From SAR324 cluster bacterium (GTDB taxonomy: Bacteria > SAR324 > XYD2-FULL-50-16), in contig JANQGX010000079.1 in assembly GCA_028282885.1 (NCBI GenBank), positions 78,262 to 142,261 on the forward strand: a stretch of 64,000 nucleotides of DNA, given 5' to 3'. Under the pieces are notes generated by a model. The model was given only the letters and a program-made list of their open reading frames with translations. It was not told the origin of the DNA and made no database searches. Below are positions 19,996-28,930 of this stretch, in pieces (the first letter of the stretch is position 1; every line of letters starts with the position of its first letter). The position numbers were made by a program, and so were the translations under genes.

Positions 19996-20537
19996 TTCAA
20001 CATACCCATACGATGTGTTATTAACTCGATTTTCTCATATCTCAAAATCTACGTTTGATGGATCTCAATCCAGCGGCTAAGTGTGATTTAAAGTACTGTT
20101 ATGAAAGAATAATATGATGAGCTAGTGTTTATGATTGAGTTTACATTTTTTACTTATGAACTGTCAAACAAATGGCCCAAGGCCGATTAACAGGGACAAT
20201 ATGATTTTAATTCAGATCTGCATGAGGCATCACCACCGGTCAAACTATATCGGACTTAAGGGTTTTCAATTTTCGTTCAATTGTGGAAAATATTTCTTTA
20301 GTTCTGGTCATGAGCCTTTGTAATAACTGGAATACTTGTCGAAACAAGAGAGAACCGGATCGATATAACTCAACAGACAAGCGGTGGTATATGGTAATAA
20401 TCGTAATCCGAAACATCTGCGACTTATGACCTGCATTGCCCGATTGACAATAATGATCAGAAATAATCGCGAATTAATTGCTCACCTAGCACCTAGAGTG
20501 TTTTTAGAATGGATTATCCGGATTTAAGGAGTCAGAT
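19996..20537 (+). other. Long leader region upstream of thrS
   Basis: More than 500 bases without a supportable gene precede thrS. A good TTAAGGAG ribosome-binding site sits directly before the thrS ATG. I found no T-box-like or threonine-rich leader peptide. The frame of 62 codons at 20135-20323 looks like noise. Confidence 0.45.
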
Positions 20538-22442
20538 ATGGAAGTCAACCTACCCGAAGGTCAACAACAGGAACTAGCCGATGGAAGTAGTGCTCAGGAT
20601 CTATCACGTAAACTGAAGAAGAAACTGAACGGATCCCCTCTTGCTGCTAAAATCAATGGTGATCTCAAGGATCTGACCACGGAGTTGAAAAACGGCGATG
20701 AAGTGCAAATCCTCACCTTCGCGGATCAGGAAGGAAAGGAAATATTCTGGCACTCTTCCGCTCATGTTCTTGCCCAGGCGGTCAAAAGACTCTTTCCGGA
20801 TGCAAAACCGACCATTGGTCCCGCTATCGAAGAGGGCTTTTATTATGATTTTGCCGACCTGAACATTTCCGAATCAGATTTCCCGAAAATCGAGGAAGAA
20901 GCCCTGAAGATCATCAAGCAACGAACGCAACCCAAAAGGATTGATTACAGTTCTCAGGAAGAGGCACTCGATGTATTCAAGGATAATCCTTTTAAGGTTG
21001 AGATGATCAACCAATTGGAAGAAGGGCTCAGTGCTTACCAGCATGACGAGTTTGTTGATCTCTGCCGGGGACCTCACATTCCCCATGCTGGATTGATCCA
21101 GGCTTTCAAAATCATGAAAACATCCGGAGCCTACTGGCGGGCGGATGCCGAAAAGGAGCAATTAACTCGAGTATACGCCGTTGCTTATCCTGATAAGAAA
21201 ATGCTGAGCAAGTACCTGAATTTTCTCGAGGAGGCTAAACGTCGCGATCATCGGGTAATAGGGAAACAACTCGGACTCTACTCATTCCACCAGGAAGCCC
21301 CCGGAATGCCCTTTTATCATCCCCACGGTATGATTGTGTGGGAAGAATTGATGAAATACTGGGATGAGTGTCATCAGGAGATGGAGTACGTCAAAATCAA
21401 AACCCCCATCATGCTGACCCAGGAACTGTGGGAGAATTCCGGCCATTGGGATAATTATCGCGAAAACATCTATATCACCGAGATTGATGACAGGGCCTAT
21501 GCGATTAAGCCGATGAATTGCCCGGGTGGAATGCTCTATTACAAGGAAAATCAGTATTCCTATCGCCAATTTCCCATGAGAGTCGCCGAAATCGGATTGG
21601 TACACCGTCATGAACTGAGTGGGGCACTTTCGGGACTATTTCGCGTTCGCTGTTTTCACCAGGATGATGCCCATATTTTCATGCTGCCGGAGCACGTTCA
21701 GAAGGAGATCCAGGGAGTGCTTTCACTTGCGGAAAGAATGTATGCTATGTTCGGGCTGGAATACCACCTTGAGTTGTCCACACGCCCTGAAAAGTCCATC
21801 GGTACCGATGAACAGTGGGAAACGGCAACAGATGGGCTGAGAAACGCCCTGGAATCCGGTGGCTATGACTATGTCCTGAACGAAGGGGATGGTGCCTTTT
21901 ACGGTCCCAAAATCGACCTTCATATCAAGGATGCGATCGGCAGATCCTGGCAGTGCGGAACCATTCAATTGGATATGATGATGCCGGACCGTTTTGATCT
22001 GACCTATATTGCCGAAGATGGCAGCAAACAGAGACCAATTATGATTCATCGCACCATTTTCGGATCCCTGGAGCGTTATTTTGGCGTCTTGGTGGAGCAT
22101 TTCGCAGGCAAGTTCCCCATGTGGCTCTCCCCGGTTCAGGTCAGGGTTTTGGCCATTTCAGACAATCATGCCCAATACGCGGAACGTGTTGCTTTGAAAT
22201 TCAAGGAAGCCGGTTTGAGGGTGCAGACAGATCTCTCATCGGAATCGGTCAGCAAAAAGGTGCGCCAGGCGCAGTTGGATCAGGTAAACTATATTCTGGT
22301 TGTTGGTGACAAAGAGGTTCAGGACGATACTGTCACGGTTCGAGCGGCCAACAAGGTATTGGGGGCGAAAGCGGTTGATGATGTGGTAGCCGCATTGCTA
22401 GATGAGTATCAAACCCGTTCTCCCCGCAGATCGCAAATCTAA
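20538..22442 (+). CDS. thrS: Threonyl-tRNA synthetase
   Basis: Class II synthetase that charges tRNA-Thr. Domains in order: TGS (residues about 1-62), the editing SAD domain with HSSAHVLAQA near residues 72-81 and the CRGPHIP zinc-type motif near 180, the catalytic core with motif 2 region FRVRCFHQDDAHIF, motif 3 IHRTIFGSLER, and a C-terminal anticodon-binding domain. The zinc ligands of the core (Cys in KPMNCPGG and two His) are kept. The start has a strong TTAAGGAG site. Unlike in many bacteria it is not followed by infC-rpmI-rplT but by a glycosyltransferase whose frame overlaps its end by 41 bases. Confidence 0.97.
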   Translation: MEVNLPEGQQQELADGSSAQDLSRKLKKKLNGSPLAAKINGDLKDLTTELKNGDEVQILTFADQEGKEIFWHSSAHVLAQAVKRLFPDAKPTIGPAIEEGFYYDFADLNISESDFPKIEEEALKIIKQRTQPKRIDYSSQEEALDVFKDNPFKVEMINQLEEGLSAYQHDEFVDLCRGPHIPHAGLIQAFKIMKTSGAYWRADAEKEQLTRVYAVAYPDKKMLSKYLNFLEEAKRRDHRVIGKQLGLYSFHQEAPGMPFYHPHGMIVWEELMKYWDECHQEMEYVKIKTPIMLTQELWENSGHWDNYRENIYITEIDDRAYAIKPMNCPGGMLYYKENQYSYRQFPMRVAEIGLVHRHELSGALSGLFRVRCFHQDDAHIFMLPEHVQKEIQGVLSLAERMYAMFGLEYHLELSTRPEKSIGTDEQWETATDGLRNALESGGYDYVLNEGDGAFYGPKIDLHIKDAIGRSWQCGTIQLDMMMPDRFDLTYIAEDGSKQRPIMIHRTIFGSLERYFGVLVEHFAGKFPMWLSPVQVRVLAISDNHAQYAERVALKFKEAGLRVQTDLSSESVSKKVRQAQLDQVNYILVVGDKEVQDDTVTVRAANKVLGAKAVDDVVAALLDEYQTRSPRRSQI

Positions 22443-23478
22443 TGTGGATGACTTAATCTCTGTCTTACTGCCCGTGTATAACGCTGAATTCAATATCGGC
22501 GGGGCACTTAAAAGCATCTTGGATCAGTCTTACCCCAAATTTGAAATTATAGTCGTTGACGACGGATCAACTGATTCCTCCGGGGCTATAATTTCCCATC
22601 TTGCCAAAAAAGATTCCAGAATAAAATCCTTCACCTTTCCCGTTAACCGGGGAATCGTTTCCGCTCTTAACCACGGCCTTAACCATTGTTCGGGGAAATG
22701 GATTGCCAGGATGGATGCGGATGACCTGATGATGCCACATCGTCTGCAGCGACAAATGACGTGCGCTAAAGAGAGTCCCGAAGTGGATATATGGGGATGT
22801 CGAATTGAGCTGTTTGGGTTTCATGGAAATCTGAGTATGGGGCAGATTCGCTATCAGGATTGGAGCAACTCACTGTTAACGGATCAGGATATCAAGTCCA
22901 ACATCTATGCTGAATCCCCGATCATGCATCCTACCTTTTTCCTGACGAGCGAGGTCTATCAAAAATTGGGAGGGTATAGTGACAATCCCTGGGCCGAAGA
23001 CTATGATTTTCTGCTGAAGGCGGATTTGAACCAGGCGGTTTTTGGCAAGTTGCCGGAAGTGCTCCTCAAAAAAGGCGATCATCCCTCCCGATTAGCAAAG
23101 ACGGACATACGCTGCAAGAGAAAGGCGATGTTTCGGGCAAAGGCTCACTATTTTGCATTAAAGCCCCATATCTGGAAGGGGAAGAAGATTATTATTTTGG
23201 GATCCGGATCAGCGGGCAGATTGGCATTCAAGTCGTTGGAGGAGAAGGGAATCTCGGTGCATTGTTTTGCGGATAACACTAGTGGGGATCGGAACAGAAC
23301 AGTGATGGGACTTCCTGCCAAAACCCTAACCCCTGATTCGGCAGAACAGTTTTTAGCAGAATATCGTGATAGCCTCTTTCTGCTCTGTATTGGTAATGAT
23401 GAAGGCAGGGAATTTGTTGAAAGGCTATTGCAAAAAAACGGCTTCATTGAAGGCAGGGCTTACTTCCGTTTCATATGA
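22402..23478 (+). CDS. Family 2 glycosyltransferase with C-terminal Rossmann-like domain
   Basis: The N-terminal GT-A domain (residues about 15-230) shows VLLPVYNAE, VVDDGSTD and the metal-binding MDADD, so it transfers a sugar from a nucleotide donor. From about residue 255 a second domain begins KKIIILGSGSAGRLA, a dinucleotide-type glycine loop, followed by VHCFADN; this resembles the N-terminal half of PglD-type sugar acetyltransferases or NAD-binding folds. The ATG at 22402 overlaps the end of thrS; a GTG at 22444 right after the thrS stop is an alternative that removes 14 poorly conserved residues. No membrane helix is present. The acceptor is unknown. Confidence 0.85.
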   Translation: MSIKPVLPADRKSNVDDLISVLLPVYNAEFNIGGALKSILDQSYPKFEIIVVDDGSTDSSGAIISHLAKKDSRIKSFTFPVNRGIVSALNHGLNHCSGKWIARMDADDLMMPHRLQRQMTCAKESPEVDIWGCRIELFGFHGNLSMGQIRYQDWSNSLLTDQDIKSNIYAESPIMHPTFFLTSEVYQKLGGYSDNPWAEDYDFLLKADLNQAVFGKLPEVLLKKGDHPSRLAKTDIRCKRKAMFRAKAHYFALKPHIWKGKKIIILGSGSAGRLAFKSLEEKGISVHCFADNTSGDRNRTVMGLPAKTLTPDSAEQFLAEYRDSLFLLCIGNDEGREFVERLLQKNGFIEGRAYFRFI

Positions 23479-23580
23479 CTCCAGGCTGGCTCTTTTATGG
23501 AGTTGTTTTACTGCAGGTATACTGAGTGATGCTTTAAAAGCTTGTTGTTTTTGTGTTAATATTAACTTCTACAGGTTGCC

Positions 23581-24108
23581 ATGAACGATTTGGAACAGGT
23601 TAAACAACTGGCGGCAATATTATATCAGCAGGAGGAAGAACTCAAAGCAGCAATTCCTCTTCTTGAGTCCACTTTTTCCGGTATCGACTTCAGTGGTGAC
23701 TTTTTCCCGTTTATCGAAACAGATTATTACGAAGAAGAGATGGGAGCGGAGCTAAAAAGGGGTATTATCTCTTTTGAAAAGCTGGTACATCCCGGAGAAC
23801 TGGCCGGTTCAAAACTAGCAGCCAAAGGCATCGAAGACGGGTTTCGTCAGCAGGGTAACAGACAAGTCAATATTGATATCGGTTATATGGATATGTTCAA
23901 AGTCGTACTCGCATCGTTTAAGGGAAGGAGCAACAAAATCTATTTGTCTGATGGCATTTGGGCGGACCCGATACTCTTTTTTGAGCAAGGAGAATACAAA
24001 ACATTTAACTGGGGATTCCCCGATTTCAAAAGCGGAATCTACAACGCCGATTTCAAGAAGATACGATCCCTGTATAAACAGCAGTTAAAGGCACTAAGAT
24101 CGACATAA
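23581..24108 (+). CDS. DUF4416 family protein
   Basis: A 175-residue cytoplasmic protein recognised by the DUF4416 pattern: FIETDYYEEEMG near residues 47-58, then RQVNIDIGYMDMFKVVLAS and NKIYLSDGIWADPILFFEQGEY, and WGFPDF near the end. The family is found mainly in spirochaetes, thermophiles and anaerobes and has no assigned function. It lies 102 bases after the glycosyltransferase and is convergent with the yidD-like gene. Confidence 0.85.
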   Translation: MNDLEQVKQLAAILYQQEEELKAAIPLLESTFSGIDFSGDFFPFIETDYYEEEMGAELKRGIISFEKLVHPGELAGSKLAAKGIEDGFRQQGNRQVNIDIGYMDMFKVVLASFKGRSNKIYLSDGIWADPILFFEQGEYKTFNWGFPDFKSGIYNADFKKIRSLYKQQLKALRST

Positions 24109-24130
24109 GGAAGAACCGGCTTGTGCCTTT

Positions 24131-24556
24131 TCATTCCGGCAGAACTGAGCTGTCCCACCAATAGGTATTAAACTCCGGAGGATCATAATACCTGCGTTTA
24201 CCGTAAATTATGATCATCGGCCCCAAGTGTCTGTCCGACTCATGGAGCAGGCGATCCCCGATAATGATAATTCCGGGGAATAATCCGTATCGTTTCACAG
24301 CTTCAATACCATATGCCGTACCGGTCGGATAGCTGGGACTTCTGGGGCCATCGGCAGGACTGATAACTTTCGCATAAAACTGAATCAGGCCACTCAACAC
24401 CAGTTTGATGGATGATGTTTGATAGTCAGTCGGATAAATCCTGCGGGATGATTGTTGTGAAGCCGGACCTTTCATACCACTGGCTGCACCCACCACGGTG
24501 GTGTTCAGAAAAATGAACAGGATAAACAGCAAAGCTCCTGGAACAGGTTTTGTCAT
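24131..24556 (-). CDS. YidD-like protein with signal peptide
   Basis: The core LIQFYAKVISPADGPRSPSYPTG...AYGIEAVKRYG matches the YidD / haemolytic-domain family (membrane protein insertion efficiency factor), but with two differences. The two cysteines usual in this motif (PRCRFYPTCS) are replaced by Ser and Gly, and the protein has an N-terminal signal peptide or anchor (LLFILFIFLNTTVVGAAS), whereas YidD is cytoplasmic and peripheral. The product is 141 residues. It is the last gene of an eno-ftsB-yidD-like set and may act in the cell envelope rather than with YidC. Confidence 0.72.
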   Translation of the reverse strand: MTKPVPGALLFILFIFLNTTVVGAASGMKGPASQQSSRRIYPTDYQTSSIKLVLSGLIQFYAKVISPADGPRSPSYPTGTAYGIEAVKRYGLFPGIIIIGDRLLHESDRHLGPMIIIYGKRRYYDPPEFNTYWWDSSVLPE

Positions 24557-24588
24557 TCCGGGTCCGTAGGTAAAAAAACGCTCTGGAG

Positions 24589-24885
24589 TCAGGGATCTCC
24601 ATCCTTTTTTAAGCGGATGATTTTCTCATCATTGCGGACCATGCCAAGTTTCTCCCTGGCGATGGTCTCAATATATGTTCTGTTGGTTTTAAGGGACTCT
24701 ATTTTATTAACCCACTCTTCTCTCTCTTGCTTAAGCTCCTCGATCTCACGAATCAGTCTTGTCTCCTGCTTTTGGAGTTCAATTAACTGAAGTAATCCCT
24801 TGTCTCCGAAAAGTGAAAGGAATACAACAATCAGAATGCTGAAAATGATCAAACCCTGAATGATCTTCTTCTCTTTAAGTTTCAT
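24589..24885 (-). CDS. FtsB/DivIC-type septum formation protein
   Basis: A 98-residue bitopic membrane protein: a short basic cytoplasmic start (MKLKEKKIIQ), one membrane helix (residues 11-26) and a periplasmic coiled coil rich in Glu, Leu and Lys. It ends with TYIETIAREKLGMVRNDE, the typical C-terminal signature of FtsB/DivIC. FtsB bridges FtsL and FtsQ in the divisome. The eno-ftsB order is the same as in many proteobacteria and supports the call. Confidence 0.85.
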   Translation of the reverse strand: MKLKEKKIIQGLIIFSILIVVFLSLFGDKGLLQLIELQKQETRLIREIEELKQEREEWVNKIESLKTNRTYIETIAREKLGMVRNDEKIIRLKKDGDP

Positions 24886-24959
24886 CGCTGTCTATTCCTT
24901 TACATTTACATTTGTGTCAACAAGTCCAATGGGTGAGATGAGGTTGTTTTGCCTCCTTT

Positions 24960-26255
24960 TTAAAGGTTATAAAAGGTAGAGACTCCCGAGAATGTCGCTC
25001 TCTCCCCCAGTTCATCCTCGATTCTGAGTAGCTGATTATACTTGGCAATCCTGTCAGAGCGGCTCAGGGATCCGGTTTTGATCTGCCCGGCGTTGGTGGC
25101 AACGGCTATGTCCGCGATAGTTGAATCTTCGGTTTCACCGGAGCGATGGGAAATAACACAGGTATAACCGGCTCTCTTGGCCATTTCAATGGTATCCAGG
25201 GTTTCAGTAAGGGTTCCGATCTGGTTCACCTTGATCAGAATAGAGTTTCCAATACCTTGTTCGACACCTCTCTGCAGACGCTTGGGATTGGTGACAAAAA
25301 GATCATCGCCGACGATTTGAATCCTTTCACCCAGTTTTTCCGTCATCAGTTTCCATGAATCCCAATCATCTTCATCCAGGCCGTCTTCGATGCTGATAAT
25401 CGGATATCTTCCGACCAGATCGGCATACAGGTCAATCAGTTCTGCTGACGATTTTTCCGGTTTGGCTTCGGCAGAAAGAATGTATTTGCCGTCTTTGTAG
25501 AACTCGCTGGAGGCTGCATCCAAGGCAATTTTAATATCCTCATCAGGTTTGTAGCCGGCCCTTTCAATAGCTGTCATGATAACCTGAAGTGCCTCTTCGT
25601 TGGATCCCAGGTTGGGGGCGAATCCACCTTCATCCCCCACGGCGGTATTCAGTCCTTTCTCATTTAAAACAGCCTTCAGACTATGGAAGATCTCCGCACC
25701 ATAACGGAGGGATTCCCTGAAACTAACGGCCCCCACAGGCATGATCATGAACTCCTGGATATCGACATTGTTATCAGCGTGAGATCCGCCATTGAGAATG
25801 TTCATCATAGGGACGGGCAATTCCTTGGCGTTGGTACCTCCGATATATCGATAAAGAGGCATGCCGTGGATCTCGGCAGCCGCTTTTGCGCAAGCAAGTG
25901 ATACCCCCAGAATAGCATTGGCACCAAGTTTTGATTTGTTTTCGGTCCCATCCAGCATGATTAATTGCTGGTCGATTTCGGGCTGCTCGGAAACAATCAT
26001 CCCTTCAATTTCAGGGGAAATAATCTCGTTTACGTTTTTGACTGCCCCGCTCACGCCTTTCCCGCCATAGCGAGACTTATCACCATCTCTCAACTCCACT
26101 GCTTCATGAGCCCCCGTAGATGCCCCCGAAGGAACTGCGGCCCTGCCGACAATTCCACTGGACAACAAAACATCAACTTCAACAGTCGGATTTCCGCGTG
26201 AATCAAGGATTTCACGCGCCTGAACCGCCTCTATAACTAACTCTTCTCCTAACAT
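24960..26255 (-). CDS. eno: Enolase
   Basis: Glycolytic enzyme interconverting 2-phosphoglycerate and PEP. The 431 residues begin LVIEAVQAREILDSRGNPTVEVDV and contain the enolase signature SILIKVNQIGTLTETL, the Mg ligands in ALDAASSEFY, SIEDGLDEDDW and VGDDLFVTN, and the catalytic Lys and His region in ISHRSGETEDS. Length and motifs are canonical. It is upstream of ftsB in the same direction. PEP made here is also the substrate of the PPDK-like protein elsewhere in the window. Confidence 0.98.
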   Translation of the reverse strand: MLGEELVIEAVQAREILDSRGNPTVEVDVLLSSGIVGRAAVPSGASTGAHEAVELRDGDKSRYGGKGVSGAVKNVNEIISPEIEGMIVSEQPEIDQQLIMLDGTENKSKLGANAILGVSLACAKAAAEIHGMPLYRYIGGTNAKELPVPMMNILNGGSHADNNVDIQEFMIMPVGAVSFRESLRYGAEIFHSLKAVLNEKGLNTAVGDEGGFAPNLGSNEEALQVIMTAIERAGYKPDEDIKIALDAASSEFYKDGKYILSAEAKPEKSSAELIDLYADLVGRYPIISIEDGLDEDDWDSWKLMTEKLGERIQIVGDDLFVTNPKRLQRGVEQGIGNSILIKVNQIGTLTETLDTIEMAKRAGYTCVISHRSGETEDSTIADIAVATNAGQIKTGSLSRSDRIAKYNQLLRIEDELGERATFSGVSTFYNL

Positions 26256-26556
26256 TTGGTGTCTCCTGTAAGAAGGTTTCTAGCAAGCATTCGAATTGAA
26301 AAACGGGTTGTCTATATGTTTATTGAAGTCTAAACCATATCTGGGGATTTTACCCGATGTTTTTTGAGGGTTTTTCGCTGATGCTATCTTATTTATTGTT
26401 ATCGATCATCTATTTAAGTATCCCCGATTGATCAAATAAATCGATTATTTTAGAATAATGAAATGTGAAACAGAAATCAAATTTCAGCAATTTGATTGAA
26501 GATATGAGCATAATGGTTGACCATTTAAACCGTCTGTTTTACGTTATTTCTTTTGA
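26256..26556. other. AT-rich divergent region eno / tRNA
   Basis: About 300 AT-rich bases lie between the eno start and the CAU tRNA. They should contain the eno promoter and the tRNA promoter. No frame or hairpin of note is seen. Confidence 0.4.
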
Positions 26557-26633
26557 GGGCCTATAGCTCAGTTGGTTAGAGCATCCGGCTCATAACCGGA
26601 CGGTCCCTGGTTCAAGTCCAGGTGGGCCCACCA
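26557..26633 (+). tRNA. tRNA with CAT anticodon, probably tRNA-Ile2
   Basis: A complete 77-base cloverleaf with encoded CCA. The acceptor GGGCCTA pairs with TGGGCCC, the anticodon stem CCGGC/ACCGG-type arm holds CTCATAA with anticodon CAT, and the T-loop is TTCAAGT. CAT can mean elongator Met or, when the C is modified to lysidine by TilS, isoleucine for AUA codons. The C4-G69 and C5-G68 pairs and the GCTCATAACCGG arm resemble bacterial tRNA-Ile2, so I favour that reading. Confidence 0.9.
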
Positions 26634-26726
26634 GAATGAAGACGACACATACTCGAATGGTCAAAGCGAGTAAAGACCCCAAGTTGGAAAAAATATACCT
26701 AAAACAGAGCCGGGCAGAATCATATC

Positions 26727-26770
26727 AAACACCGGGGCGAAAGAACATACTTCGTCCCGGTGTTTTTTTT
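26727..26770 (+). terminator. Intrinsic terminator after the CAU tRNA
   Basis: A strong GC-rich hairpin (AACACCGGGGCGAA with TTCGTCCCGGTGTT, one mismatch or bulge) with a short AT-rich loop is followed at once by nine T residues. It should end the tRNA transcript before the zinc-ribbon gene. Confidence 0.9.
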
Positions 26771-26824
26771 TGTACATTTTGTAATCTATTCAGCAGCAAA
26801 GCGTAACAGCAACAGGAGAAAATC

Positions 26825-27592
26825 ATGCCTGAATCAATCGATGCGATTCTTCAAATTTCTCAGCAAGACAGAGTCTTATCCACCAACCAGAAAAGATTGA
26901 ATACCATTCCTGAGAAAAAAAAGAAGCTTCGCGTTCCTGTCAAAAAAGTCGAAATTCATCTTGATCAGTTGAAAGAGAAAGAGGAAGAGATCTACGGTAA
27001 GATCAGAGAAAGAGAAACACTGGTCGATGTGGAGAATGAGAAAATCAAAAAATCGGATGAAAAAATGCTGTCCGTGAAAAACCAGAAGGAGTACCTTGCA
27101 TCACAAAAGGAGATAGATATCGCCAAGAAAACCATCAAGAAGGTGGAAGATCAGATTCTGGAACTGGAAGGGGAAAAGGAAAAACTGTCTGAGGAACTCG
27201 CATCTGTCCTTGACGAATACAGGCATGAGAAGGACATAATGACCGAAAAGGAGAAGGATGTTCTTGAAGAGGAGAAGACACTGCTGGAGACCATCGATCA
27301 ATGCAATAAGAGTAAAGATGAGGTGATCAGCCTGGTCGATCCCACAATCTACTCGGAATATGAGGTGCTGGTTTCCAGAAAGGTGATACCGGCTGCAGTT
27401 GCCATCAGTTCCAGTAACTGCATGGGTTGTGCGATGGCGATACCGGCCCAGTTGTTCAATGAAATTATGAGGGATTCAAGTGGTAAGTGCCCCCATTGCG
27501 GGCGCCTGTTGTTTTATAAGGCTCCGGAAAAGCCCAAAGAGCAGCCAAAGAAGAAAACCAAACCGAAGAAAACAGCGAAAAGTAAGAGCTGA
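26825..27592 (+). CDS. Coiled-coil C4-type zinc-ribbon protein
   Basis: A 255-residue protein of the C4-type zinc-ribbon family (zf-RING_7/DUF164 type). Residues about 10-170 form a continuous charged coiled coil, with the family-like KNQKEYLASQKEIDIAKK near 82-99. Residues about 199-228 hold the four metal cysteines as NCMGC and KCPHC spaced by about 25 residues. A lysine- and proline-rich tail (EKPKEQPKKKTK) closes it and could contact nucleic acid. Relatives are widespread but poorly characterised. It is preceded by a terminator, so it starts its own transcript, and a GGAG lies before the ATG. Confidence 0.85.
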   Translation: MPESIDAILQISQQDRVLSTNQKRLNTIPEKKKKLRVPVKKVEIHLDQLKEKEEEIYGKIRERETLVDVENEKIKKSDEKMLSVKNQKEYLASQKEIDIAKKTIKKVEDQILELEGEKEKLSEELASVLDEYRHEKDIMTEKEKDVLEEEKTLLETIDQCNKSKDEVISLVDPTIYSEYEVLVSRKVIPAAVAISSSNCMGCAMAIPAQLFNEIMRDSSGKCPHCGRLLFYKAPEKPKEQPKKKTKPKKTAKSKS

Positions 27593-27628
27593 AGAAAAAA
27601 TCAAAATCTAATAACAAAAAAGGTAGAG

Positions 27629-28912
27629 TTGATCACTGGCATCATATTTTTGTTGATTCTGGTTATGCTTTCCGCCTTCTTTTCAGGCATGGAAATCGCG
27701 TTCATATCATTGGGAGAGATTGATCGAATCGAGATTTCCAAATCAGGGAAGAAAAACAGCAAAACCCTGCTGTTATTACTGGAAAACAGAGAAAAATTGT
27801 TAAGCACCATCCTGATCGGCAACAACGTTGTCAACATAGCCGCAACAGCCCTCAACACAACCCTTGCCATTCAATACTCCATCAAACTGGGTTTGTCTCA
27901 AAAATTGACCGTTACCATTTCGGCGGCCGCATTAACCATTACTATCCTTGTATTTGGCGAAATTGTGCCCAAGAGCATTGCCGTTGTTCATAATCGCAGA
28001 TTGGCATTGCTCAATGCCCCCATTATTCATGTGCTGGGGGTGTTGCTGTCACCGGTTAATTTTTTCCTGCAGAAGATAAGCCGGTTCGTCAATTACCTAT
28101 TCAAGGATAAAGAGCAGCAAGGTGGAATCACGGAAAACACGGTTATCAATGTGGTTTCAAAGGGTGAAGAGCTGGGTGTCATAAATCCTTCTGAAAAAAA
28201 CCTGATTCAGAACGTCTTTCTATTCGATGAACGTGAGGTGTACCCGGTGATGACGCCTCGTACGGCGGTTTTTGCACTGCAGGATACCCTCACCCTGGGC
28301 GATGTTCAGGATGAACTGATGGAAAAGCAGTTTTCAAGAATTCCGGTCTATTCGGAGACCATTGATCATATCACCGGGATTCTGAATTTGAAGACCGTAT
28401 TCAGGGAGTTGCTGGCAGATCGTAAGGATGTTCCCTTAAAACAACTCGCACAAAAACCGTTGTTTGTTTATGAGACCATGTCCCTGACCTCATTGCTCGA
28501 AAAATTCAAGTCCGAACAAAATCATATGGCAGTGGTAGTTGACGAGTTCGGAGGAATGGCGGGAGTGGTGACTTTGGAGGATATTCTGGAAGAGCTGGTG
28601 GGGGAAATCTACGATGAAAAGGATGAAGATTCCTCGTTGATTCACAGGCTTGGAGAAAATAAATGGCTGGTGAGAGGTCGGCTGGATATCATCACTTTGA
28701 ACAAATATATACCTGGTGAGATAGAAATAGACGGGGAGTTTGAAACCGTACAAGGGCTCATCATGTCCAACCTGAACCGTCTACCGGTTGTCGGAGACTT
28801 GCTTAATATCACGCCTCATCAGTTCACCGTCTCCAAGATGAGGAAGAACCAGATTTTAACCGTTGTCCTGGAGTATTTGCCGGAGGCAGATGTCGAGGAT
28901 AGTGATGAATAA
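27629..28912 (+). CDS. CNNM/CorC-type membrane protein with CBS pair
   Basis: Membrane protein of the HlyC/CorC (CNNM) group, linked to magnesium or cobalt export. The N-terminal DUF21 domain (four helices, with the SGMEIAFISL and FGEIVPKS motifs) spans residues about 1-180. A CBS pair follows (MTPRTAVFAL...FSRIPVYSE and MAVVVDEFGGMAGVVTLEDILEELVGEI), and a CorC_HlyC domain occupies the end. The frame begins with TTG at 27629, supported by AAAGGTAGAG just upstream; a later ATG at 27665 would cut into the first helix. The family was long called haemolysin C on weak grounds; ion transport is the better view. Confidence 0.92.
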   Translation: MITGIIFLLILVMLSAFFSGMEIAFISLGEIDRIEISKSGKKNSKTLLLLLENREKLLSTILIGNNVVNIAATALNTTLAIQYSIKLGLSQKLTVTISAAALTITILVFGEIVPKSIAVVHNRRLALLNAPIIHVLGVLLSPVNFFLQKISRFVNYLFKDKEQQGGITENTVINVVSKGEELGVINPSEKNLIQNVFLFDEREVYPVMTPRTAVFALQDTLTLGDVQDELMEKQFSRIPVYSETIDHITGILNLKTVFRELLADRKDVPLKQLAQKPLFVYETMSLTSLLEKFKSEQNHMAVVVDEFGGMAGVVTLEDILEELVGEIYDEKDEDSSLIHRLGENKWLVRGRLDIITLNKYIPGEIEIDGEFETVQGLIMSNLNRLPVVGDLLNITPHQFTVSKMRKNQILTVVLEYLPEADVEDSDE

Positions 28913-28930
28913 TTTCTAAAGGCTAATCAG

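Noticed and set aside
20135..20323. Plus-strand frame of 62 codons upstream of thrS
   Set aside because: No protein character; tested as a leader peptide but it has no threonine run.
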